Assembly: GCA_035290965.1 (NCBI GenBank)
Contig: DATDTD010000027.1
Coordinates: forward strand, 1-5,561
Length of the DNA: 5,561 nt
Origin: JAGVNX01 sp035290965
GTDB lineage: Archaea > Iainarchaeota > Iainarchaeia > Iainarchaeales > GCA-2688035
Direction of reading: 5' to 3'
Positions 1-5,524 of this stretch are shown here, piece after piece; positions within the stretch are counted from its first letter, which is position 1, and each line of letters begins with the position of its first letter. The translations under genes were made by a program, and so were the position numbers. Below the pieces are notes generated by a model. The model saw only the letters and a program-made list of their open reading frames with translations. It had not been told where the DNA came from and did not search any database.

Positions 1-2
1 GA

Positions 3-167
3 ACAGAGTTGTTGCTGCTTGAAAAAATCGGAAAACTGAAGGGGAAAAAAATCTGCATTATTGCACTGCCGAAAGAAATTGAACTAAAAAAGGCTGTTGA
101 AGGAGTCAGAGCCATTTTACTTTCAAAAAATGCGTTGAACAGGAAATGCATGGATCGTAAGCCCTGA
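3..167 (+). CDS. Probable [NiFe] hydrogenase maturation protease, C-terminal fragment (5' end outside window)
   Basis: Frame 3 of the plus strand is open from the window edge for 54 residues and stops with TGA at 165-167. It reads TELLLLEKIGKLKGKKICII, then ALPKEIELKKAVEGVRAIL. This resembles the C-terminal end of the HyaD/HycI/HybD endopeptidase family, which carries an ELLxLLExxG helix, then a VxIIGIxP strand and E, then a closing amphipathic helix. The family clips the C-terminal peptide from hydrogenase large subunits once nickel is inserted. The nickel-binding N-terminal part is outside the window, so catalytic residues cannot be checked. The loop between the PKEIE motif and the last helix looks shorter than usual. 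The gene converges on hydA and its last 62 nt lie antisense to the hydA 3' end; the final 10 or so residues appear to be an unstructured extension produced by that overlap. A T5 run at 172-176 follows the stop and may aid termination. The family call rests on a short fragment plus context. Confidence 0.55.
   Translation, partial: TELLLLEKIGKLKGKKICIIALPKEIELKKAVEGVRAILLSKNALNRKCMDRKP
22..91 (-). terminator. Possible oligo(T) termination zone downstream of hydA
   Basis: On the minus strand, three T-tracts follow the hydA stop codon: T6 at 91-86, T7 at 51-45 and T6 at 27-22. Archaeal RNA polymerase can terminate at runs of U without a hairpin, often at several in succession. No GC-rich stem is visible. 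The same bases encode Lys codons of the convergent protease in an AT-rich genome, so the runs may be incidental. Confidence 0.25.
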
Positions 168-1389
168 TTAATTTTTCTATTTCAAGCTCTGCTTTTTCCT
201 TTTGCAGATGCATCAGGGAAGGAATAAATTTTTTCAAATCAGATTCAATGTTGCGCGTGTTCTGCAAGGTGGGGACAACAATATTTCCCTTTTTTATCAG
301 GCCATCCGCCCCGATGGAATAGGAATGGTACAATACTCCGCGCGGAGCTTCTGTTACTCCTATTCCCGTGTTTTCTTTCGGCGCGATTTTCGGCAAAGGT
401 TCTTCGCGGATTTTTATTTCCCGGAGGATTTTTATGCTCTCGTCAATGCACTGGAGCATTTCAATTGCCTGCGCGGCATTGTTGTAAAAAGGCGAAAAAT
501 TCGGAAATTTTAATTTGAAATCCTTTATTGATTTTTTTGCATCGCTGCAAAGCTCTTTTTCATTGAGATTGATTCTTGCAAGCGCCCCCACAGAATATTC
601 CTGCCCATTGAATTTTGCGGCTTTTGCAGTTGAATAGGGAACTACAAATTCCTTCAAATGCTCGAGAAATTTTTCTTCGGGAATAATTGTTCCGTCGCTG
701 CACTGGATGCTTCCGCATGTAAGGCAGTAGTCCTTTCCGACCAGGCCGACATAATTTGTTTTTCTCTCAAAAAGCTTCCCCGAAACAAATCCGGAAAACA
801 ATTCAATTGCCTCAAATGCCTTTGGGCGGATTTTTTCCAGTTCATGAAGACAGGAATCAAGCCCCTCCTGCGAGGGAAACCGTGAAAAACCGCCGACGCG
901 GAAATTAACAGTATGATAAGCCCTTGCGCCAAGCACATTGAGAATGTCTGTCGCGACTTTTTTGAAATCAAGCGCATCGTGGATATATTGGTGCTCTTTT
1001 GCGTCAAAATGCAGGACGCTTTCCTTTCCCAAAAAATCCGGCAGGACAAGAAGATAAAGGTGCAGTGCATGGCTTTTCAAAAATTCCATGTTTGCGGAAA
1101 TTTCGCGCAGCAAAAGAGTCTGCTCAGAGGCTTCGAAGCCCAGGGCTTTTTCGCATGCTTCGATTGCAGTGTTCAAATGCGAGGAACAGCAGAAACCGCA
1201 GATTCTTGACATTATCAAAGGAATTTCCTCAAAGCTTTTTCCAATAGCCATTTCCTCAAAAAACCTGTGGTTTTCCGAAACCTGGAACTCGCATTTTTCG
1301 ACAACGCTGTTATGCATCTGGACTTCCAGATTTGCGTGCCCCTCGATTTTTGTAATGTCGTGCAGGGAAAAGTGTTCATCACTGTGCAT
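106..1389 (-). CDS. hydA: Group 3b [NiFe] hydrogenase large (alpha) subunit HydA
   Basis: This is the catalytic subunit, which binds the Ni-Fe(CN)2CO centre and interconverts H2 with protons and electrons. From the ATG at 1389 it is 427 residues, matching the roughly 428 of Pyrococcus HydA. Near the N-terminus ITKIEGH corresponds to the conserved TRIEGH segment (Glu16). The first nickel motif is RICGFCCSSH (Cys64, Cys67, His71) and the second is DPCISCSTH at the C-terminus (Cys414, Cys417, His420). A TEAPRG motif and an ALHLYLLVLPD segment also match group 3b. After His420 lies a seven-residue tail, FLKVKWL, the expected pro-peptide removed by the maturation protease. An in-frame ATG at 1422 would add 11 residues but has no visible Shine-Dalgarno and overlaps hydD by 44 nt. 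The ATG at 1389 overlaps hydD by 11 nt, follows GTGA by 5 nt, and gives the family's usual N-terminal length, so it is preferred. It is the last gene of the unit and probably translationally coupled to hydD. Confidence 0.95.
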   Translation of the reverse strand: MHSDEHFSLHDITKIEGHANLEVQMHNSVVEKCEFQVSENHRFFEEMAIGKSFEEIPLIMSRICGFCCSSHLNTAIEACEKALGFEASEQTLLLREISANMEFLKSHALHLYLLVLPDFLGKESVLHFDAKEHQYIHDALDFKKVATDILNVLGARAYHTVNFRVGGFSRFPSQEGLDSCLHELEKIRPKAFEAIELFSGFVSGKLFERKTNYVGLVGKDYCLTCGSIQCSDGTIIPEEKFLEHLKEFVVPYSTAKAAKFNGQEYSVGALARINLNEKELCSDAKKSIKDFKLKFPNFSPFYNNAAQAIEMLQCIDESIKILREIKIREEPLPKIAPKENTGIGVTEAPRGVLYHSYSIGADGLIKKGNIVVPTLQNTRNIESDLKKFIPSLMHLQKEKAELEIEKLIRAYDPCISCSTHFLKVKWL

Positions 1390-2140
1390 TTTTTTCACGC
1401 TCTTTTTTGAAAGGATCCTCATTGAAATAAGTGAAAAGGTTTTTTATTTCATACACAGGCATTCCGAATTCTTTGAACAAATCCTTCAAAGCGGAAAAAT
1501 TCCCGTCCTTTGTAAAGCCACGGCAGCCAATGCACTGCGCCTTTTGAGTGGGGCAGAGAGCATTGCAGCCCGCGTATGAAACAGGGCCAAGGCAGGGAAT
1601 CCCGTGCAATAAAAGGCAGGGATTTTCAAGCTCCTTGCATTCCTTGCAGACAGGGACATCTTCAAGCCTTGGAATAAAGCTGTGATAGAACTGGATGAGA
1701 ACGCGCAAAAATTCCTTCTGGTTTATTGCACAGCCCTGCAATTCAAAATCAACTTTTACAAAATCAGAAAGCTTGTGGACTGCCTGCATTACAGGCTTCA
1801 TTGCCTTCGGGGGGAGAGCGGACTGTATTTTTTCAGGAAGGGCATTTCTAATTCCGGGAATTCCTGCAATTGTAGCGCACGCCCCCATTGCAACAAGAAA
1901 GGCGCTTCTCTCACGAATTGCCTTTGCTTTTTCCAAATCGTTTTTCCCAACAATCGAACCTTCAACAAATGCAATGTCCATCTGCACAGGGGGATTTTTT
2001 TCGCGCATAATGCGGGATTCCACTATTTCAACAAAATCAAGGATTTTTAAAAAATCATTGTTTGTTTCAAAAACCGCGAGCTCGCAGCCCTCGCAGCACG
2101 TCAGCGAGAAAAAACCCGCCTTTATTTTTTTGTTTTTCAT
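1379..2140 (-). CDS. hydD: Group 3b [NiFe] hydrogenase small (delta) subunit HydD
   Basis: This 253-residue protein is the electron-transfer partner of HydA and belongs to the NADH:ubiquinone oxidoreductase 20 kDa-like (PSST) family. Ligands for the proximal [4Fe-4S] cluster are Cys16 and Cys19 (in TCCEGCE), Cys88 (GACA) and Cys137 (GC). Eight further cysteines occur in the spacing typical of Pyrococcus HydD: Cys165, Cys168, Cys175, Cys183, Cys192, Cys196, Cys203 and Cys206. They are enough for two more [4Fe-4S] clusters. There is no twin-arginine signal or membrane helix, so the complex should be cytoplasmic. Translation probably starts at the ATG ending at 2138, since the next residues run directly into the conserved GFFSLTC strand. 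The upstream site is weak, only AAAGG seven nt away, and lies in an A/T palindrome. The stop codon overlaps the hydA start. The same frame stays open upstream into the preceding gene's polylysine tail, so a frameshift could add an N-terminal extension. Confidence 0.95.
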   Translation of the reverse strand: MKNKKIKAGFFSLTCCEGCELAVFETNNDFLKILDFVEIVESRIMREKNPPVQMDIAFVEGSIVGKNDLEKAKAIRERSAFLVAMGACATIAGIPGIRNALPEKIQSALPPKAMKPVMQAVHKLSDFVKVDFELQGCAINQKEFLRVLIQFYHSFIPRLEDVPVCKECKELENPCLLLHGIPCLGPVSYAGCNALCPTQKAQCIGCRGFTKDGNFSALKDLFKEFGMPVYEIKNLFTYFNEDPFKKEREKNAQ

Positions 2141-2158
2141 AAAAAAACCTTTTTTTAT
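2139..2158. repeat. A7-GG-T7 inverted repeat spanning the hydD start
   Basis: On the minus strand, nine-base arms (ATA followed by six A, and its complement) flank a GG centre, giving a nearly perfect 20-bp palindrome. It includes the stop codon of the upstream small gene, the weak AAAGG site of hydD and the first two bases of the hydD ATG. As RNA it could form an A-U stem with an AGGU loop, which would hide the start codon. The stem has no G-C pair, so it would be weak and could be a chance product of homopolymer runs. Confidence 0.35.
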
Positions 2159-2445
2159 TTTTTCTTTTTTGGCTTTTTTTTCTTCGGCTGTTTTTTTTCC
2201 TTTTTCTTTTCCTTTGGCTCTTCACTGAGCAGGGAAATTTCTTTTTGCACGCGCGCAATCATTTCATCAATTCCCTTTGTGCGCTCCTGCACTGCCTCAA
2301 AAGCTTTTTTTGCGCTTTCAAATTCCTGCCCCTGCTTCAGGCGCTGTTTTTTATGCTCAAAAAGAGCAAGTGCTTTTTCCGCGGCTGTCCTTGATTTCTG
2401 CAGAAAAGCAAGCTGTTTTTTCAGTAATTCCCTTTGTTCCGCCAT
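2155..2445 (-). CDS. Unrecognised 96-residue coiled-coil protein with polylysine tail, within the hydrogenase operon
   Basis: I do not recognise this family and no function is assigned. Residues 2-35 and about 42-74 form two charged, Ala/Leu/Glu/Lys-rich helices, separated by a short turn near KQGQEF; they could pair as a helical hairpin or oligomeric coiled coil. Residues 76-96 are a tail with 14 lysines in 21 positions, broken only by Pro, Glu and Gln. There is no Cys, no signal peptide and no membrane segment. The start is supported by GGAGGG seven nt upstream, placed within the last codons of hydG, and only 3 nt separate the two genes. The gene is therefore a real translated member of the unit. 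The canonical archaeal order is hydB-hydG-hydD-hydA, so this is an insertion between hydG and hydD. Possible roles, all inferred, include an accessory subunit, an assembly factor, or a basic anchor to membrane lipid or nucleic acid. Its tail carries slippery A-rich heptamers. Confidence 0.8.
   Translation of the reverse strand: MAEQRELLKKQLAFLQKSRTAAEKALALFEHKKQRLKQGQEFESAKKAFEAVQERTKGIDEMIARVQKEISLLSEEPKEKKKEKKQPKKKKPKKKK
2164..2197 (-). other. Cluster of three in-phase -1 slippery heptamers
   Basis: Within the lysine tail of the small gene, three heptamers have the X-XXY-YYZ phase needed for -1 slippage: A-AAA-AAA at 2197-2191, A-AAA-AAG at 2179-2173 and A-AAA-AAG at 2170-2164. The zero-frame stop TAA begins seven nt past the last one. 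The -1 frame is open from 2221 and coincides with the hydD frame. A slip at the last site would add Glu-Lys-Ile-Lys-Lys-Gly-Phe-Phe and then continue into HydD, giving about 355 residues. A-AAA-AAG is the E. coli dnaX heptamer, and a Sulfolobus alpha-fucosidase gene uses a similar archaeal site. No strong stimulatory hairpin is seen, so use of the site is unproven. Confidence 0.4.
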
Positions 2446-2448
2446 TTT

Positions 2449-3288
2449 TTATCCCTCCGCAAGGTGCATTTTTTCAAGCTCTGTTCCGGAAAAAACCGGG
2501 CCGTGAACGCACACGAATTCCTTTCCGATATTGCAGTGCCCGCATTTTCCGATTCCGCAGTGCATTAACCTTTCCATTGAAACAAAAAACTGTTCAGGCT
2601 TGAATCCAATATCCTTGAATTTCTGCATTGCAATATTCATCATTATCTGCGGCCCGCATAACAGGACAACAGTGTTTTCAACCGGAAGATTCGCCCTTGC
2701 AATAAGGTCGGTCGGAAATCCAGAATATCCTTTCCAGTCGGGAGTCGGATTATCCACTGAAACAAAGATATTGAAATCGCCTTCTTTTTCCCATTTTTCA
2801 ATGTCTTCCCTGAACAATAATTCCTGCGGGGATTTGCAGCCGTGGAACAGAAAAAGCTTTCCGAACAGTTCTTTTTTTGCGTTTACTGCATAAACCGCGG
2901 AGCGTATTGAAGCCATTCCGCACCCTCCCGAAAAAAACACAATGTTTTTTTTCCTGAATCTCTGGATCGGATAGCCTCTTCCAAAGGGGCCTCTCAGGCC
3001 TATTTTGTCCCCGGTTTTAAGCAGGTGCATTGCCCTTGAAATGTTTCCCACTGCATTCACTGTAAGCTGCAAAGAGTGTTTTTGATAAGGGCTTGAAGAA
3101 ATGCTTATGGGCATTTCCCCGAAGCCGAAAATGCTCACCATCATGAATTTTCCGGGAGCAAAGGAAAATTTTTTCAGGGTTTTTTTGTCTGAAAAGCTTA
3201 CTGTAAAGGTTTTCAATGAGCCTGTTTCTGTCTTTACTCTTGTTATTTCCGCAAGCTCGGGTTTCAAAGGAGATTCAAATTCGTGCAT
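2449..3288 (-). CDS. hydG: Group 3b hydrogenase gamma subunit HydG (FAD/NAD(P)/[2Fe-2S] oxidoreductase)
   Basis: This 279-residue flavoprotein of the ferredoxin-NADP reductase superfamily exchanges electrons between NAD(P)(H) and the iron-sulfur chain of the hydrogenase. The N-terminal beta-barrel (about 1-110) carries the FAD motif MPISISSSP (59-67), as in Pyrococcus HydG, and a GLRGPFGRGYP segment (97-107). The nucleotide-binding half begins with GGCGMASIRS (121-130), where Ser127 replaces the Pro usual in GxGxAPLRS, and ends with LLCGPQIMM (209-217). The C-terminal [2Fe-2S] site is MHCGIGKCGHC plus a later Cys, giving Cys244, Cys249, Cys252 and Cys260. Cofactor preference for NADH or NADPH cannot be judged. 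The ATG directly follows the hydB stop (TGA-ATG) and is preceded by GGAGGG seven nt upstream. The stop lies 3 nt from the next gene. Dihydroorotate dehydrogenase electron-transfer subunits share this fold, but the hydrogenase neighbours decide the call. Confidence 0.94.
   Translation of the reverse strand: MHEFESPLKPELAEITRVKTETGSLKTFTVSFSDKKTLKKFSFAPGKFMMVSIFGFGEMPISISSSPYQKHSLQLTVNAVGNISRAMHLLKTGDKIGLRGPFGRGYPIQRFRKKNIVFFSGGCGMASIRSAVYAVNAKKELFGKLFLFHGCKSPQELLFREDIEKWEKEGDFNIFVSVDNPTPDWKGYSGFPTDLIARANLPVENTVVLLCGPQIMMNIAMQKFKDIGFKPEQFFVSMERLMHCGIGKCGHCNIGKEFVCVHGPVFSGTELEKMHLAEG
2453..2458 (-). promoter_or_regulatory. Shine-Dalgarno GGAGGG for the coiled-coil gene
   Basis: GGAGGG lies in the final codons of hydG, seven nt before the ATG at 2445. 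It fixes the start and shows that this small gene is translated in its own right. Confidence 0.8.
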
Positions 3289-4302
3289 TCATTTTCCCTC
3301 CAGGGGATTTTTCTGTATTTCCTTTGCAATCTGCACCAAGGAAATTTGTACCGGGCAAACGGAAATGCATCTTCCGCAGCCCACGCACAAATGAAGGTTA
3401 TGCTCCTGCTTGTAATATGAAAGCTTGTGCATTACAAACTGCCGCAATCTTGATTTCCTGCTCTGCCGGAAAATTCCGCCGTGCACCTTTGTGAACTGCT
3501 GCAATTGGCAGGAATCCCATTCCCTGTATCTTTCGGAATTTTTACCGTCAAGCAGGAAAAAATCCTTTATTGTGAAACAGTAGCAGGTCGGGCAGACCTG
3601 GGTGCAGGCAGAGCAGCTCAGGCATCTTTCGGATTCAGATTCCCAAATTTTATGCTCGAAGTTTTTTTCAAAAATTTTTTCAAGCTCCTTTGTGTTAAGG
3701 CGGGTTTTGCATTTTTCCGCGCTTTTGTTTTTTGTTTCCCTTGTTTCCTCGAAAAATTTTTTGCAGTAAAGCTCTTCCCATCTTTCCGAGCCTATTTCAA
3801 TGAAATAACCGTCTTTTTTTTCCCAGAAAAACAGGTCGAAAAAATCCGGCTTGTCTGTCTGCATGCTTTCGCAGAAGCAGTTTTCGCTCTCTTTCTTGCA
3901 GTCAATGCCTATTGTAAGAGTGGTATGCCGCTTGTTCCTGTACAATAAATCATATCCATAAAAATCAAGGAACAGCTTGTCAAGCACGTTCAGGGCATGA
4001 AGGTCGCAGCTGCGCATGCCGAAAATTACTTTTTGAGAGTGCTTTATTGTTTCGTGAATTTCAAGGGAACTTGCTTTTTTTTCAAACAAAAATTCCCTTT
4101 CCCTGTTCGGGAGAAAGAATTTTTTCGGTGAAAACCAGGTTCTTGAATCCAAAAAAATGTTTTTTGCGTTTGCGTCCGAAAGCTCTTCAAAGCAGGAAGC
4201 GCTGTTCCTGTTAAGGACTGGCACTATTACATTGAGGTTTTTTTCCTTCTGAAGAAATTCGAGATACGGCAGAAGGTTGTTTTTTTTCAAAAAATATCCC
4301 AA
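3289..4302 (-). CDS. hydB: Group 3b hydrogenase beta subunit HydB (iron-sulfur electron-transfer protein)
   Basis: This 337-residue cytoplasmic subunit carries electrons between HydG and HydD; the same family includes anaerobic sulfite reductase subunit A, hence the name sulfhydrogenase. Two [4Fe-4S] motifs are clear at the C-terminus: CLSCSACTQVCP (Cys227, 230, 233, 237) and CVGCGRCISVCP (Cys306, 309, 312, 316). Upstream, FGMRSCDLHAL (94-104) matches the family's G-R-x-CD-xxAL signature. Cys99 together with Cys135, Cys142 and Cys144 (the latter two in CFC) could bind a further cluster, which is an inference. The start codon is TTG at 4302-4300; it is supported by AGGAGG with seven nt spacing, and no nearby ATG fits better. 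The gene begins 22 nt after pgk and its TGA abuts the hydG ATG, so pgk, hydB and hydG are probably co-transcribed. AsrA is the main alternative, but hydG, hydD and hydA follow it. Confidence 0.93.
   Translation of the reverse strand: MGYFLKKNNLLPYLEFLQKEKNLNVIVPVLNRNSASCFEELSDANAKNIFLDSRTWFSPKKFFLPNREREFLFEKKASSLEIHETIKHSQKVIFGMRSCDLHALNVLDKLFLDFYGYDLLYRNKRHTTLTIGIDCKKESENCFCESMQTDKPDFFDLFFWEKKDGYFIEIGSERWEELYCKKFFEETRETKNKSAEKCKTRLNTKELEKIFEKNFEHKIWESESERCLSCSACTQVCPTCYCFTIKDFFLLDGKNSERYREWDSCQLQQFTKVHGGIFRQSRKSRLRQFVMHKLSYYKQEHNLHLCVGCGRCISVCPVQISLVQIAKEIQKNPLEGK
3296..3301 (-). promoter_or_regulatory. Shine-Dalgarno GGAGGG for hydG
   Basis: GGAGGG within the last codons of hydB lies seven nt before the hydG ATG at 3288. 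The motif and spacing match those of the coiled-coil gene. Confidence 0.8.
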
Positions 4303-4309
4303 AAAAGCG

Positions 4310-4315
4310 CCTCCT
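4310..4315 (-). promoter_or_regulatory. Shine-Dalgarno AGGAGG deciding the TTG start of hydB
   Basis: AGGAGG sits in the 22-nt gap after the tandem TAA-TAA end of pgk, seven nt before TTG at 4302-4300. This site is the main reason for accepting a TTG start for hydB. Confidence 0.8.
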
Positions 4316-4324
4316 GTTTTTTTA

Positions 4325-5524
4325 TTATTTTGCTTTTCCCTGTTTCAGTATTTCCAGGCCCGGAAGTTTTTTTCCCGAAAGGTATTCGAGCAGAGCCTTT
4401 CCCGCAAGCGAAACATAAAAGAAATCTTCCCTTGAAAAATTAAGCTCCTCAAGCGCTGTTTCCGTATCTCCCCCGCCTAAAATGCAGGGCTTTGCGCTTT
4501 CTGAAAGAAAGCCAAAAACCTCTTTTGTCCCGAGAATAAAGGCGTCTTCCTCATAAACCCCGAGAGGACCGTTGAAAACAACGAATTCTGACTCTGAGAT
4601 TTTCTTTTTTATCAAATCAACTGTGCCAGAACCAATGTCTTTTATTGAATAGCCGCTCGGAAGCTCTTCTACTGAAATTTCTTTTCGAGTTACTTCATCA
4701 TCGAGAGCAACATCCATTGGAAGCAAAATTTTTTTTGGAAAAGTTTTCAGGAGCTCCTTTGCGTTTCCAAGAAGCTTGTTGAAGCCTTTTTCCTCGAAGA
4801 CTTTTTCCTTTTCCCCCAAAGAAATTCCTTTGGCCTTCAAAAACAATTCTCCGGGCAGGCCGCATGCAAAAACATATTCTGCTTTTTTGTTTTTCAGCAG
4901 AGAGCCTGTTAATTGCACTGAGTCCTCGGGTTTTGCGCCTCCTAAAATGAAAAGAGTTTTTTTTGCCTCTTCGGCTTTTTCAAGCGCGCTTAATTCCTTT
5001 TCAAGCTGCAATCCTGCAAAACATGGAATCAAAGGAAAAAATCCCACAACAGATGCGTGAGCCCTGTGGCAGGCGCTCAATGCGTCCTGCACAAAAAAAT
5101 CCGAGTTGGCAGCAATTTTTTTTATCCAGCTGCTTTTTGAATGTTCCTCGGGAGTTTTGTCAACTGCCTCGTCTTCCTGAAAGCGCGTGTTCTCCAGAAG
5201 CAGGACTTCTCCCGAAGCAAGCCCTTTTATTATTTTTTCAAAATCCTCTTTCCAAGAGGCGAAAAAAACATCCCTTTCAGAGTATTTTGCAAGCGCCCTT
5301 GCATGATGGCTCAATGAAATAAAATCCGCATCTCCCTTTCTTCCCTGATGTGCAAGAAGGATTAGCTTTGCGCCTTTTTGCGCAAGCTCCTTTACTGTTT
5401 CCGCGTGCGCCTTTATGCGCGCCGAAACAATTATTTTTCCGTTTTCAACGCTTGAATTCAGGTCAAGCCTTACAACAAGAGTTTTTCCCTTTACATTCTG
5501 GGAGCCGATAAAATCGTATGGCAT
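4325..5524 (-). CDS. pgk: Phosphoglycerate kinase (archaeal type)
   Basis: This 399-residue enzyme transfers phosphate between 1,3-bisphosphoglycerate and ADP, giving 3-phosphoglycerate and ATP in glycolysis, or runs in reverse in gluconeogenesis. The substrate site is intact: Asp21 and Asn23 in VVRLDLN, Arg36, His59 and Arg62 in AHQGRKG, Arg114 in ENTRF, and Arg154 in the HRAH segment. The nucleotide half shows GGAKPEDS (195-202), with Ser where bacterial enzymes have a second Lys, as in archaeal forms. It also shows the FNGPLGVYE loop (317-325) and GGGDT (350-354). The usual STGGGA motif near the C-terminus is changed to SLAGKA (372-377), which is worth noting, although the following LLEYLSGKKLPGLE is normal. 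The length fits the family. No Shine-Dalgarno precedes the ATG at 5524, so it may be leaderless or coupled to an upstream gene. It ends in tandem TAA codons, 22 nt before hydB. Confidence 0.95.
   Translation of the reverse strand: MPYDFIGSQNVKGKTLVVRLDLNSSVENGKIIVSARIKAHAETVKELAQKGAKLILLAHQGRKGDADFISLSHHARALAKYSERDVFFASWKEDFEKIIKGLASGEVLLLENTRFQEDEAVDKTPEEHSKSSWIKKIAANSDFFVQDALSACHRAHASVVGFFPLIPCFAGLQLEKELSALEKAEEAKKTLFILGGAKPEDSVQLTGSLLKNKKAEYVFACGLPGELFLKAKGISLGEKEKVFEEKGFNKLLGNAKELLKTFPKKILLPMDVALDDEVTRKEISVEELPSGYSIKDIGSGTVDLIKKKISESEFVVFNGPLGVYEEDAFILGTKEVFGFLSESAKPCILGGGDTETALEELNFSREDFFYVSLAGKALLEYLSGKKLPGLEILKQGKAK

Noticed and set aside
168..234. T-runs after the protease stop (172-176 and around 228-233) as plus-strand terminator
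   Set aside because: The runs are short, lie inside hydA coding sequence and are no denser than elsewhere in this AT-rich DNA.
1390..1422. Upstream ATG of hydA adding 11 residues
   Set aside because: It has no ribosome site, overlaps hydD by 44 nt and would make the N-terminus longer than in Pyrococcus HydA; the ATG at 1389 fits better, though the longer form cannot be excluded.
1695..2228. Long plus-strand open frame of 177 codons opposite hydD
   Set aside because: It lies antisense to a well-supported iron-sulfur subunit, shows no recognisable domain, and is rich in Phe, Ser and Lys as expected from complementing Lys/Glu-rich coding DNA.
2067..2258. Minus-strand 63-residue Lys/Arg-rich open frame between the small gene and hydD
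   Set aside because: It is the third frame through the A-rich tail of the coiled-coil gene and the start of hydD. It has no ribosome site and does not match the hydD frame.
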